Below are positions 7,952-16,117 of a stretch of DNA of 64,000 bases, in pieces. Position 1 is the stretch's first letter. Every line of letters begins with the position of its first letter. The position numbers and the translations under genes were made by a program. Under the pieces are notes generated by a model. The model saw only the letters and a list, made by a program, of their open reading frames with translations, made no database searches and was not told where the DNA came from. The stretch comes from Nocardia sp. XZ_19_385 (GTDB taxonomy: Bacteria > Actinomycetota > Actinomycetes > Mycobacteriales > Mycobacteriaceae), in assembly GCF_015355755.1 (NCBI RefSeq), contig NZ_JACVEE010000002.1, positions 1,054,001 to 1,118,000 of the forward strand, given 5' to 3'.

Positions 7952-8479
7952 GTGACCTCACCGATTCAGACTGCGAGCGCGACGCTGCATACCAATCACG
8001 GCGACATCAAGATCGCGCTATTCGGCAACCACGCGCCGAAGACTGTGCGGAACTTCCTTGGCCTCGCGGATGGTTCGGCGCAGTACACCACGCAGAACGC
8101 GAGTGGTGGCAGCACCGGCCCGTTCTACGACGGCGCGATCTTCCACCGGGTGATGGACGGATTCATGATCCAGGGCGGCGACCCGACCGGCACCGGTCGC
8201 GGCGGCCCCGGCTTCGAATTCGGCGACGAGTTCCACCCGGAGTTGCGGTTCGACCGCGGCTACCTGCTGGCGATGGCGAACGCGGGCCCGGGCACCAACG
8301 GCTCCCAGTTCTTCATCACCGTGAGCCCGCAGTCGCACCTGAACCGCAAGCACACCATCTTCGGTGAGGTCATCGACCCGGATTCCCGCAAGGTCGTCGA
8401 CTCCATCGCGAACACCCCGACCGATCGCAACGACCGCCCGAAGGAGCCGGTCGTGATTTCCAAGATCACGATCGAATGA
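7952..8479 (+). CDS. ppiA: Peptidyl-prolyl cis-trans isomerase A (cyclophilin)
   Basis: 175 residues from GTG 7952. It is a complete cyclophilin domain catalysing proline isomerisation during folding. Motifs are HTNHGDIKIALFGNHAPKTV, FHRVMDGFMIQGGDPTGTGRGGPG (catalytic Arg in FHRV, plus the QGGD loop), MANAGPGTNGSQFFIT and the HLNRKHTIFGEVID block. It closely follows what I recall of M. tuberculosis PpiA (Rv0009) along its whole length, and it lies at the same chromosomal place. No signal peptide, so it is cytoplasmic. The rhomboid gene follows after 4 bases and is probably co-transcribed. Confidence 0.97.
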   Translation: MTSPIQTASATLHTNHGDIKIALFGNHAPKTVRNFLGLADGSAQYTTQNASGGSTGPFYDGAIFHRVMDGFMIQGGDPTGTGRGGPGFEFGDEFHPELRFDRGYLLAMANAGPGTNGSQFFITVSPQSHLNRKHTIFGEVIDPDSRKVVDSIANTPTDRNDRPKEPVVISKITIE

Positions 8480-8483
8480 TGCT

Positions 8484-9374
8484 ATGAACCCGCAGCCGCC
8501 CGCACCGACGTGCGTCCGCCACCCTGATCGCCCTACCGGATTGGCGTGCACCCGCTGCGGGCGTCCTGCTTGTCCCGAATGCCTGCGACCCGCCTCGGTC
8601 GGACAGCACTGCGTCGACTGTGTGCGCGAGGGCCAGCGCGGGACTCGGCAGGTCCGGACCGTCGCGGGCGCGGTGGCCGGCAAGACGGCCGCGCCCTACG
8701 TGACCTACGCGCTGATCGTCCTGAACGTGGCGATCTACGCGATCACCGCCTGGCAGTCCAAGAACCTGGTCGACAACGCTCAGGGCGGGACGAACTTCTT
8801 CACCTCGCGCCTGTTCTACGACTGGGTGCTGGTCCCCGCAGCGGTGTCCAACGGTGACTGGATTCGGGTGATCGGCTCGGGCTTCCTGCACTACGGCCCG
8901 ATCCACCTGGCGCTGAATATGTTCGCGCTGTGGATCATCGGCCGCACGCTGGAGCCGCCGCTCGGCCGGCTGCGCTATCTCGCGATCTACCTGGTCTCGA
9001 TGATCGCCGGCGCCGCGGCCTGCATGGTCTTCCAGGGGCCACTCGAGGCGACGGCCGGTGCGTCGGGCGCGGTGTACGGCCTGTTCGGCGCGATCACGGT
9101 GCTGCTGCTGCGCTTGCGGCAGAACGCGAATCAGATGTTCATCCTGATCGGCATCAACCTGTTCATCAGCTTCTCGATCCCGCACCTGTCGATCGCGGGG
9201 CACCTCGGTGGGCTGGTCGCGGGCACGCTGGCCGCGTTCGGCCTGCTGTATCTGCCCGAGCGGCTCGGCGCGAAATCGCAGGAGGCGGCGCGCAGCATCG
9301 GCTGGGCGAGCATTGCCGCGATCGGGCTGATTTCGCTGGTGATCATCGCGGTCCGGGCGATCACGCTGACCTGA
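8484..9374 (+). CDS. Rhomboid-family intramembrane serine protease with N-terminal zinc-ribbon
   Basis: 296 residues. Residues about 8-40 form a B-box-like cysteine/histidine module (CVRHPDRPTGLACTRCGRP, then CPECL and HCVDCV) that should bind zinc. Six membrane helices follow. The catalytic serine lies in GASGAVYGLFG (about residue 192), and the partner histidine is in SIAGHLGGLVAG. The loop HYGPIHLALNMFALWIIGR carries the conserved HxxxN element of rhomboids. It would cut membrane-anchored substrates within the bilayer. It follows ppiA by 4 bases. The combination of zinc module and rhomboid is common in actinobacteria. The substrate is unknown. Confidence 0.93.
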   Translation: MNPQPPAPTCVRHPDRPTGLACTRCGRPACPECLRPASVGQHCVDCVREGQRGTRQVRTVAGAVAGKTAAPYVTYALIVLNVAIYAITAWQSKNLVDNAQGGTNFFTSRLFYDWVLVPAAVSNGDWIRVIGSGFLHYGPIHLALNMFALWIIGRTLEPPLGRLRYLAIYLVSMIAGAAACMVFQGPLEATAGASGAVYGLFGAITVLLLRLRQNANQMFILIGINLFISFSIPHLSIAGHLGGLVAGTLAAFGLLYLPERLGAKSQEAARSIGWASIAAIGLISLVIIAVRAITLT

Positions 9375-9393
9375 GCTGTCCCGCCTTGTCTTG

Positions 9394-9407
9394 CTTCACG
9401 TGAAACG
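9394..9407. promoter_or_regulatory. parS-like ParB binding site
   Basis: GCTTCACGTGAAAC matches the actinobacterial parS core GTTTCACGTGAAAC at 13 of 14 positions. It lies in the intergenic space between the rhomboid and PH-domain genes, in the origin-proximal zone where parS sites cluster. Confidence 0.7.
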
Positions 9408-9430
9408 TTGGCGATTCACCAGGGTGAGAG

Positions 9431-9874
9431 TCAGGCGAGGCTGGCGAGGCCGTGTTCGACAAGGGTGTCGAACACGTCTTCCGGGTTGGTGCCGAGATCC
9501 CAGCGGCCGAAGATGAGCAGCCGTTCGGTGCCGTTGTCGTCGACATCGATCTCGAGCATCGGATTCTTGCGGCCGAGGCGGCGGTAGCTCACGATGCGGG
9601 CGCGGATGATCTGGTCGCGGGAGTACTCGGACGGGCCGGTCAGGGAGCGCACCACCAGGCGGGGTTCGGACCCCGGGATGATGGTGAGCCGCGGCCGCTG
9701 CCGGTAGCCGAGCAGCGCGAACCCCAGCAGGCCGGTGGCGGCGAGGCCGATCAGCAGGCGGCTGGCGCCGTCAGTGCTGAGCACGGCCGCGCCGGTGAGG
9801 ATGACACCGCCGACCGTGACCGCGACCAGCATGGGGGTCCGAGTGGACCAGGTCAGGGCGGAATCGGTGCGCAT
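9431..9874 (-). CDS. PH-domain membrane protein (Rv0010c-like)
   Basis: 147 residues from ATG 9874 (MRTDSALTW; a start at 9904 would add ten residues and reach into a palindrome). Two adjacent membrane helices (about residues 15-55) are followed by a bacterial PH-like domain with LTIIPGSEPRLVVRSL, IIRARIVSYRRLGRKNPMLEIDVDD and the ending FGRWDLGTNPEDVFDTL. In mycobacteria the equivalent gene lies between ppiA and crgA, exactly as here. The function is unknown. PH folds in bacteria are usually protein-interaction modules at the membrane. It is convergent with the rhomboid gene. Confidence 0.85.
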   Translation of the reverse strand: MRTDSALTWSTRTPMLVAVTVGGVILTGAAVLSTDGASRLLIGLAATGLLGFALLGYRQRPRLTIIPGSEPRLVVRSLTGPSEYSRDQIIRARIVSYRRLGRKNPMLEIDVDDNGTERLLIFGRWDLGTNPEDVFDTLVEHGLASLA

Positions 9875-9897
9875 TTCCCCAATCGTTCCTCGAGTTG

Positions 9898-9923
9898 TCC
9901 CCACCTTTATCCACAGGTGGGGA
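9898..9923. promoter_or_regulatory. Palindrome with a perfect DnaA box in its loop
   Basis: 9 bp arms (9898-9906 TCCCCACCT and 9915-9923 AGGTGGGGA) flank an 8-base loop. TTATCCACA (9907-9915) is an exact match to the classical DnaA box. It sits between crgA and the PH-domain gene. Confidence 0.6.
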
Positions 9924-9977
9924 TGAATGACATGTCTGTTATCCGGTTAATTCGGGCAGACTTCACGCTCGAGCGGG

Positions 9978-10241
9978 TCAGCGCCAGCGCATGGTCATGA
10001 TCAGGCCGACCACCATGAGGCCGAAACCGATCAGGAAGTTCCAGGCGTTGAGATCGTTCATCCAGGTGATCTTCTCGGCCGCCAGGTAGTACACCAGCAG
10101 CCACAGCAGCCCGGCCACCATGAAGCCCAGCATGATCGCCACGTACCAGACGGGCGACGGGCCGCCCTTGATTTTGACCGGAGTCCGGCTGGCGGGGTTG
10201 ATCGTGTAGTCGGTCTTCTTACGGACCTTCGACTTCGGCAT
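9978..10241 (-). CDS. crgA: Cell division protein CrgA
   Basis: 87 residues. The N-terminal signature MPKSKVRKK and the block [20 protein letters not shown], followed by two membrane helices (about 30-52 and 65-84), define CrgA. It is a small inner-membrane divisome protein of actinobacteria that, in mycobacteria, contacts FtsZ, FtsQ, FtsI/PbpB, PbpA and CwsA and helps localise septal and polar wall synthesis. Here it lies next to the cell-wall kinase block, as in M. tuberculosis (Rv0011c). The equivalent of Rv0012 is absent between it and the amidotransferase gene. It is divergent from trpG/pabA with about 100 bases between the starts. Confidence 0.97.
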   Translation of the reverse strand: MPKSKVRKKTDYTINPASRTPVKIKGGPSPVWYVAIMLGFMVAGLLWLLVYYLAAEKITWMNDLNAWNFLIGFGLMVVGLIMTMRWR

Positions 10242-10339
10242 GACGTCCTCGTGTTCGGCGTGCAGGTCGGGGACCGATCCGGGCGCGGCTGGGACGCCCT
10301 CCGGTGTGTCTCTAGGCTATCCCACGTAACCTCGTCTGC

Positions 10340-10984
10340 ATGCGCGTACTCGTCGTCGACAACTACGACAGCTTCGTCTTCAACCTGGTGCAGTACCTGG
10401 GCCAGCTCGGAGCCGAGGCCGTGGTCTGGCGCAACGACGACGCACAGCTCGCCGACTTGGACGCCGTAGTCGCCGATTTCGACGGCATTCTGATCAGCCC
10501 CGGCCCCGGTTCGCCGGACCGTGCGGGCGCCAGCATTCCGCTGGTGCATGCCTGTGCGAAGTCCGCGACCCCGCTGCTCGGCGTGTGTCTGGGCCATCAG
10601 GCGATCGGTGAGGCGTTCGGCGCCACCGTCACGCGCGCACCGGAGCTGCTGCACGGTAAGACCTCGCTGGTGTTCCACAGCGGCAAGGGCGTGCTGGCGG
10701 GCCTGCCCGACCCCTTCACCGCCACTCGCTACCACTCGCTGACGGTCCCCGAGGACACCCTCCCGGCCGAGATCGAGGTCACCGGCCGCACCGAATCCGG
10801 CATCGTGATGGCCGTGCGCCACCGCGACCTGCCGATCCACGGCGTCCAGTTCCACCCCGAGTCCGTCCTCACCCAAGGCGGCCACCGCATGCTCGCGAAC
10901 TGGCTCGAGGTGTGCGGCGAACGCCCCGCCGAGGGCCTGGTCGAAATGCTCGAATCGGAGGTCGCTGCGCTGGTGACGCAGTGA
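10340..10984 (+). CDS. trpG: Glutamine amidotransferase, anthranilate/aminodeoxychorismate synthase component II
   Basis: 214 residues. This class I glutamine amidotransferase hydrolyses glutamine and channels ammonia to a chorismate-using partner (TrpE or PabB). Motifs are the N-terminal VLVVDNYDSFVFNLVQYL, the oxyanion strand ISPGPGSPDRAG, the nucleophile in GVCLGHQAIGEAFG (Cys) and the His-Glu pair in IHGVQFHPESVLTQ. Because the actual partner is not nearby, tryptophan and folate roles cannot be separated; the orthologue in this syntenic place is called trpG or pabA. Its stop overlaps the GTG start of the next gene (GTGA at 10981-10984), implying coupling with the RibD-like reductase. Confidence 0.93.
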   Translation: MRVLVVDNYDSFVFNLVQYLGQLGAEAVVWRNDDAQLADLDAVVADFDGILISPGPGSPDRAGASIPLVHACAKSATPLLGVCLGHQAIGEAFGATVTRAPELLHGKTSLVFHSGKGVLAGLPDPFTATRYHSLTVPEDTLPAEIEVTGRTESGIVMAVRHRDLPIHGVQFHPESVLTQGGHRMLANWLEVCGERPAEGLVEMLESEVAALVTQ

Positions 10985-11655
10985 CCCTGCGCCCCCATGT
11001 GGTGCTCTCGGTAGCGGTCAGCCTCGACGGCTACATCGACGACGCGAGTCCGGACCGCTTGAAACTGTCGGACACCGCGGATTTCGACCGCGTCGATCAG
11101 GTCCGCGCCGAGTCCGACGCGATCCTGGTCGGCGCGGAAACCCTGCGCCGCGACAACCCCCGCCTCCTGGTGAACAGTGCCGAACGCCGCGCCGCCCGCA
11201 GCGCCGCGGGCAAGCCGGAGTACCCGCTGAAGGTGACCGTCACGGCGAGCGGTGATTTGGATCCGGCCTGGCGCTTCTGGCACCACGGCGGCGACAAGCT
11301 CGTCTACACGACCGACGCCGGCGTCGCCCGGATCGGCAAGCAGCTGTCCGGGCTGGCCGAAGTGGTCAGCCTCGGCGCGGTCGTCGACTTCGCCGCCCTG
11401 CTGGCCGATCTCGGCAAGCGCGGCACCACCCAGCTGATGGTCGAGGGCGGCACCCGCATCCATACCGAGTTCCTCGCCGCCGACCTGGCCGACGAACTGC
11501 ATCTCGCCGTCGCCCCCATCCTGGTCGGCGACCCGGCCGCGCCACGCTTCGCCGGACCCGCTGCCTATCCCGGTGGGCCACACCGCCGTTTGCGGTTGGC
11601 GGATGTCGCGCAGGTCGGAGACATGGCCGTGCTGCGCTACACCCGCCCCGCCTGA
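10981..11655 (+). CDS. RibD C-terminal-type reductase (pyrimidine reductase family)
   Basis: 224 residues from GTG 10981, within the stop of trpG. RibD_C/dihydrofolate-reductase-like fold: RPHVVLSVAVSLDGYIDD, then FDRVDQVRAESDAILVGAETLRRDNP (NADPH-binding region), TTQLMVEGGTRIHTEFL, and the closing AVAPILVGDPAAPRF. The family reduces 5-amino-6-(5-phosphoribosylamino)uracil in riboflavin synthesis or related substrates. It stands without the fused deaminase domain, but a deaminase gene follows 14 bases later, so the pair resembles a split RibD in reversed order. The true substrate is uncertain because actinobacteria usually carry a fused ribD elsewhere. Confidence 0.85.
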   Translation: MTLRPHVVLSVAVSLDGYIDDASPDRLKLSDTADFDRVDQVRAESDAILVGAETLRRDNPRLLVNSAERRAARSAAGKPEYPLKVTVTASGDLDPAWRFWHHGGDKLVYTTDAGVARIGKQLSGLAEVVSLGAVVDFAALLADLGKRGTTQLMVEGGTRIHTEFLAADLADELHLAVAPILVGDPAAPRFAGPAAYPGGPHRRLRLADVAQVGDMAVLRYTRPA

Positions 11656-11669
11656 GGAGACCCCACCCG

Positions 11670-12128
11670 ATGACCGCTGACGATACCGATCACCAGTTCA
11701 TGCGCAGGGCAATCGAACTCGCGCGCGAGTGCCCGCCGAGTGCGACGGCGTTCTCGGTGGGAGCGGTGGTCGTCGCGGATGGGGTGGAGATCGCGACGGG
11801 GTTCTCCCGGGAGACCGACGAGAAGGTACATGCCGAAGAGTCGGCGCTCGACAAGTTGGGCGACGAGGACGCGCGGCTGGGGCGCGCGACGATCTACAGC
11901 ACGCTGGAACCCTGTTCGCAGCGGGCGAGCGCGGGGCGCGCGCCGTGCACGGAACGGATTCTGCGCGCGGGGATTCCGCGGGTGGTCATCGCGTGGCGGG
12001 AGCCGACGACATTTGTGACGAACTGTGTGGGTGTGGAGAACCTCCGGCAGCACGGCGTCGAAGTGCTCGAGTTGGCCGATCTCGCGGACGAGGCGATGGC
12101 GATGAACCGGCACCTCGACCTGTCGTAA
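11670..12128 (+). CDS. RibD N-terminal-like cytidine/deoxycytidylate-type deaminase
   Basis: 152 residues. Zinc-deaminase motifs are present: HAEESAL (His ligand and catalytic Glu, about residue 53) and TLEPCSQRASAGRAPC (two Cys ligands). The following GVENLRQHGVEVLEL and terminal MNRHL resemble the end of RibD deaminase domains, which remove the amino group of the pyrimidine intermediate in riboflavin synthesis. The inter-cysteine loop is longer than in typical RibD (ten residues between the ligand Cys). The gene is 14 bases behind the reductase on the same strand, making a probable trpG-reductase-deaminase operon. It could instead act on dCMP or a modified pyrimidine. Confidence 0.82.
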   Translation: MTADDTDHQFMRRAIELARECPPSATAFSVGAVVVADGVEIATGFSRETDEKVHAEESALDKLGDEDARLGRATIYSTLEPCSQRASAGRAPCTERILRAGIPRVVIAWREPTTFVTNCVGVENLRQHGVEVLELADLADEAMAMNRHLDLS

Positions 12129-12132
12129 TGGT

Positions 12133-12555
12133 CTATGGGCGGCCGTAGATGGAGTTGACCCATTCGCCGAGCTGATTGTCGTCCAGGTGCTTGGCCAGGT
12201 CGGCTTCGCTGATCATGCCGACGAGCCGCTTGTCCTCGTCGATCACCGGTACGCGTTTGACGCGGTGGCCTTCCATTTCGTCGAGCACCTCCTCGACGTC
12301 GGCGTCGGCGGGAACCCAGCGCGGGGTGGCCTCGCAGAGGTCGGCGGCCTTGGTGGCGCCGGGGGACTTGCCCTGGGCGACGCACTTCACGACGATGTCG
12401 CGGTCGGTGATGATGCCGCGCATGCGCTCGTTGTCGTCGGAGACGATCAGGCATCCGACGCCGAGTTCGGCCATGAGCCGCGCGGCTTTGCCGACGGTGT
12501 CGTCCATGGAGATCCAGTGCGCGCCGGGACGCATGATGTCGCGGGCAGTGGTCAT
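12133..12555 (-). CDS. CBS-domain pair protein
   Basis: 140 residues from ATG 12555, chosen for the perfect AGGAGG 8 bases upstream; longer readings lack this. Two tandem CBS domains span nearly the whole protein: MTTARDIMRPGAHWI, then GCLIVSDDNERMRGIITDRDIV, and a second with VEEVLDEMEGHRVKRVPVIDEDKRLVGMISEADL. CBS pairs (Bateman modules) bind adenine nucleotides and usually report energy state. Stand-alone copies like this are common in actinobacteria and often stress-induced. It is convergent with the deaminase gene (4 bases apart) and encoded just after pknB on the same strand, separated by about 115 bases. Confidence 0.9.
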   Translation of the reverse strand: MTTARDIMRPGAHWISMDDTVGKAARLMAELGVGCLIVSDDNERMRGIITDRDIVVKCVAQGKSPGATKAADLCEATPRWVPADADVEEVLDEMEGHRVKRVPVIDEDKRLVGMISEADLAKHLDDNQLGEWVNSIYGRP

Positions 12556-12670
12556 GGGGCTACCTCCTGGTTGCGGTTGACGCATTCGGATGAGCAGCCC
12601 CATTCTCCAGCGGGTCACTGTGTGGAGTCTGAGTTTTCCAGAAAGTAGCTGTACGCCCAGAGCGGAAGTG

Positions 12671-14572
12671 TCACGGCGGGCCGAGAACGCCGACTGAGAT
12701 GGTGATTGTGGCGGTCTTGGACAGTGGAGCGCCGGTTGCCGGAGATTGTCCGAGGATGCGTCCCACGCTGCCCGTGTCGAAGGTGCCCTGCGGCTGCTGG
12801 ACGATCTGGCTCGCGCTGCCGGTCCAGCCCTTCGAGCGCAGCACCTCCACGGCCTGGGACGGCGTCATGCCGGTCACGCTGGGCATGGTGATCTCGCCAC
12901 TGGACACCTGCACGGTCACCTTGGAGCCCTTATCGGCCTGGGTGCCGCCGGACGGGCTGGTCGAAAGCACCTCACCCTTCGGCTTGGACGACGGGACCTC
13001 TTCGATGCTGACCGTGAAACCGGCGCTGCCCTCCAGGTTCGGCTGGGCCAAGCTGATGTCCTGGCCGACGACCGAGGGCACCCGCACCTTCTCCGGCCCG
13101 TCGCCGAGGGTGACGATGATGGCCTCGTCGAGATCGACCTTGGAACCCGCCGAGGGTTCGGTGCCGATGACCTTGTCCTTCTCCTGCTGACTGGACGGCT
13201 TGCGCTGCACGTTCGGATCCATGCGCAGGCCTTGCGAATTGAGCACCTGCTCGGCCTGCTGCTGCGTCATCCCGTCCAGCCGGGGCACCGGCACCTGCTG
13301 CGGCCCCGTGGAAACCACCAGGGTGACGGTGCTGCCCTTGTCGATGCGGGAACCACCCAGCGGCTGGGTGGCGATCACATTGCCCTGGGCGATCTTGCCG
13401 TCCGGCTTCTGCTCCACCGCGACGTTGAAGCCGAGCTTCTGCAGCGCATCCTTGGCCTGGGACTGCGATTTGTTCGAAAGATCCGGAATGGCAACCTGAT
13501 CCGGCCGGCTGCCCGGGCCGATCAGCACCCAGAACAGGGCGAACGCCACCGCCACCGCGGCCGCGACGCCCACCGCGAGCCAGGTGCGCCGGGGGCCGCC
13601 GGGATCGGTGGCCTCCTGCTCGGCGGTGTCGTCCCGGCGCTCCACCATGCGGTAGCCGCGCGAGGAAGGCTCATCGGAGTCGAAGACGGTGGTGCGGTCT
13701 TCGTCGGTCATCACCATCGGCGCGCTGGGCTTCTGCCCACCGAGCACCCGGATCAGGTCGGCGCGCATCTCGGCCGCGGTCTGATACCGGTTGGCCGGGT
13801 TCTTGCTCATCGCCTTGAGGATCACCGAGTCGAGCTCGCGCGGGACGCCGGCGTAGACGTGCGAGGGCAGCCGCGGATCCTCGCGGACATGCTGGTAGGC
13901 CACCGCGACCGGCGAGTCACCGGTGAAAGGCGGTTCGCCGGTGAGGATTTCGAAGAGCACACAGCCGACGGAGTACACGTCCGAGCGCGCGTCCACGGTT
14001 TCACCGCGGGCCTGCTCGGGCGAAAGATATTGCGCGGTACCGATTACGGCCGCGGTCTGGGTCATCGGGTTGGAGCTGTCGGCGAGGGCGCGCGCGATGC
14101 CGAAGTCCATCACCTTCACCGCGCCCGCGCGGTTGATCATGATGTTGGCGGGCTTCATATCGCGGTGCACGATTCCGGCCTTGTGGCTGAAATCCAGTGC
14201 GGCACAGACGTCGGCGACGACCTCCATCGCGCGGCGCGGCGGCAGCGGGCCCTTGCCGCGCACGATATCGCGCAGGGTGTCGCCGTCGACGTACTCCATC
14301 ACGATGTAGGGCAGCGGGCCGCCGTCCACCTCGGCCTCGCCGGTGTCGTACACCGCGACGATGGCCGGATGGTTCAGTGCGGCCGCGTTCTGCGCCTCGC
14401 GCTTGAAACGCAGATAGAACGTGGGGTCACGCGCGAGGTCCGCACGCAAGACCTTGATCGCGACATCGCGGCTCAGCCGCAGGTCACGGGCCTTGTGAAC
14501 CTCGGACATACCGCCGAATCCGATGATCTCGCCGAGCTCGTAGCGAGAACCGAGATTCTTCGGGGTCGTCAT
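12671..14572 (-). CDS. pknB: PASTA Ser/Thr protein kinase PknB
   Basis: 633 residues. N-terminal Hanks kinase domain (about 1-275): glycine loop [12 protein letters not shown] lysine, catalytic [15 protein letters not shown], and APE-equivalent LSPEQ. A juxtamembrane linker leads to one membrane helix (about 333-355). Four extracellular PASTA repeats follow (starting near [24 protein letters not shown] and ITMPSVTG). It senses muropeptide or lipid II fragments outside and phosphorylates division and wall enzymes inside. It overlaps pknA (ATGA at 14569-14572) and is the last gene of the fhaB-pstP-rodA-pbpA-pknA-pknB series. Length and domain order match M. tuberculosis PknB. Confidence 0.98.
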   Translation of the reverse strand: MTTPKNLGSRYELGEIIGFGGMSEVHKARDLRLSRDVAIKVLRADLARDPTFYLRFKREAQNAAALNHPAIVAVYDTGEAEVDGGPLPYIVMEYVDGDTLRDIVRGKGPLPPRRAMEVVADVCAALDFSHKAGIVHRDMKPANIMINRAGAVKVMDFGIARALADSSNPMTQTAAVIGTAQYLSPEQARGETVDARSDVYSVGCVLFEILTGEPPFTGDSPVAVAYQHVREDPRLPSHVYAGVPRELDSVILKAMSKNPANRYQTAAEMRADLIRVLGGQKPSAPMVMTDEDRTTVFDSDEPSSRGYRMVERRDDTAEQEATDPGGPRRTWLAVGVAAAVAVAFALFWVLIGPGSRPDQVAIPDLSNKSQSQAKDALQKLGFNVAVEQKPDGKIAQGNVIATQPLGGSRIDKGSTVTLVVSTGPQQVPVPRLDGMTQQQAEQVLNSQGLRMDPNVQRKPSSQQEKDKVIGTEPSAGSKVDLDEAIIVTLGDGPEKVRVPSVVGQDISLAQPNLEGSAGFTVSIEEVPSSKPKGEVLSTSPSGGTQADKGSKVTVQVSSGEITMPSVTGMTPSQAVEVLRSKGWTGSASQIVQQPQGTFDTGSVGRILGQSPATGAPLSKTATITISVGVLGPP

Positions 14573-16080
14573 TGTTGTCCTTGTGAAGGAGTAGGCACGC
14601 TACGAGTGGAGGAGGGGCCTCGAGCACCGGGGCTATCCGGAAATGGTAAGTCGAGGGTGGGGAAGTACGGGGGCCGGTCGGTGGTCGTCTTGCCCGTCTT
14701 CGTGGTGCTCGGGACCGGCGTCGTCGTCGGCGGTTTGGTGGTGGTCGTCGGCGGTTCCGTGGTGGTCGTCGGCGGTTCGGTCGTGGTAGTCGGCGGCACC
14801 GTGGTGGTCGGCGGCGGCGCCGTGGTGGTAACCGGCGGCGGGGGCGGAGCCGGCCGCGTCGTCGTGGTGACCGGCGGCTTGGTCGTGGTCGGCGGGACCA
14901 GCGTGGTGGTCACGACGGGACGATCCGGCTGCGGATTGGTGTCGCCGCCGAACGCCAGCCAGGCGGCGGCGCCGCCGAGCAGGAGCGCGCCGATGCCGAG
15001 GCCGATGAGCCACTTCTGGGTATTGGTGAGACCGGCGGGCTTGGGCGGCGGGGTGGCCGTGCTGCCCGGGTTCATCGCCGTCGCCGGCGCACCGTAAGTG
15101 CTTGCGGCGGCGCCGTTGTAGGGCACGGTCGGGCCGTCCTGCTGTGGCGCGGGCAGGATCACCGTCGGGCCGGGCGGCAGCACCCGGGTGGCGCCCTCGG
15201 TGAACGGACCGGTCCCCGTGGCGGCCGCGCCCTTCGGCTCCGGCGGGCGATGACCCGCACGCACCGCGGCCACCGCGTCGGCGAACTCGCCGCCGCTGGC
15301 ATAGCGCTGCTTCGGGTCTTTGCGCATGGTGATCTCGATGAGCTCACGCACGTTCGGCGGTAAGTCCGACGGCATCGGCGGCGGATCATCCCGGACATGC
15401 TTCATCGCCACGGTGATCGCGCCGTCGCCGGTGAACGGGCGCTGACCCGCCAGCGCCTCGTAGCCGACCACGCCGAGCGAGTACACGTCACTGGAGGAGG
15501 TCGCGTCCTCGCCGACGGCCTGCTCCGGCGCGATGTACTGGGCGGTGCCCATCACCATGCCGGTCTTGGTGACCGGTGAGGCGTCCACGGCCTTGGCGAT
15601 ACCGAAGTCGGTGATCTTCACCTGACCGGTCGGCGTCACGAGAATGTTGCCCGGCTTCACATCCCGGTGCACCACGCCGGCGGCATGGGCCACCTCGAGC
15701 GCGCGCCCGGTCTGCTCCAGCATGTCCAGGCCCTGCACCACCGAGAGCCGGCCGAGCCGGTTCAGCACCGTGTTCAGCGGCTCGCCCTGGACCAATTCCA
15801 TGACCAGGTAGGCGGTTTCACCCGCGGACGGGTCGTAGGTCTCGCCGTAGTCGTAGATCCCCGCGATGCCGGCAGCGTTCAGCAGGGCGGTGGTTTTGGC
15901 CTCGGTGCGGAACCGGTGCCGGAAGGTGGGATCGGCGGAGAACTCCGCCTTGAGCACCTTCACCGCGACCCGGCGATCCAGGCGGGTGTCGAGAGCCTCC
16001 CAGACCTGACCCATTCCGCCCGTGGCGATGAGCCGTTGCAGGCGGTAGCGGTCGGCGATCAGCGCGCCGTTGTTCAGCAT
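14569..16080 (-). CDS. pknA: Ser/Thr protein kinase PknA with Thr/Pro-rich extracellular tail
   Basis: 503 residues. Kinase domain about 1-275: [11 protein letters not shown] loop, VAVKVLK lysine, [10 protein letters not shown] catalytic loop, DFGIAKA and [11 protein letters not shown] linker of about 75 residues and one membrane helix (about 355-377) follow. The extracellular part has no PASTA repeat. It is built of repeats of the type PPTTTT and EPPTTTT (about residues 385-460), encoded by repeated ACC/ACG codons. In relatives PknA phosphorylates FtsZ, Wag31 and MurD-type targets to control shape. The tail is likely surface-exposed and possibly O-mannosylated (inference from Thr/Pro content). 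It is coupled to pknB by a 4-base overlap. The Thr/Pro tract may vary in length between strains. Confidence 0.97.
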   Translation of the reverse strand: MLNNGALIADRYRLQRLIATGGMGQVWEALDTRLDRRVAVKVLKAEFSADPTFRHRFRTEAKTTALLNAAGIAGIYDYGETYDPSAGETAYLVMELVQGEPLNTVLNRLGRLSVVQGLDMLEQTGRALEVAHAAGVVHRDVKPGNILVTPTGQVKITDFGIAKAVDASPVTKTGMVMGTAQYIAPEQAVGEDATSSSDVYSLGVVGYEALAGQRPFTGDGAITVAMKHVRDDPPPMPSDLPPNVRELIEITMRKDPKQRYASGGEFADAVAAVRAGHRPPEPKGAAATGTGPFTEGATRVLPPGPTVILPAPQQDGPTVPYNGAAASTYGAPATAMNPGSTATPPPKPAGLTNTQKWLIGLGIGALLLGGAAAWLAFGGDTNPQPDRPVVTTTLVPPTTTKPPVTTTTRPAPPPPPVTTTAPPPTTTVPPTTTTEPPTTTTEPPTTTTKPPTTTPVPSTTKTGKTTTDRPPYFPTLDLPFPDSPGARGPSSTRSVPTPSQGQQ

Positions 16081-16117
16081 CGGGGACTCCGTACATTCAC
16101 TCGCACAGTCATATCGT

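Noticed and set aside
14690..14900. Possible CRISPR-like or minisatellite array
   Set aside because: The periodic GGTGGTG sequence is the coding strand complement of the PknA Thr/Pro repeats, with no spacers.
12746..15097. 783-codon plus-strand frame opposite pknB/pknA
   Set aside because: Antisense to two clear kinases; repeated VVVGG stretches are the mirror of the Thr/Pro tract.
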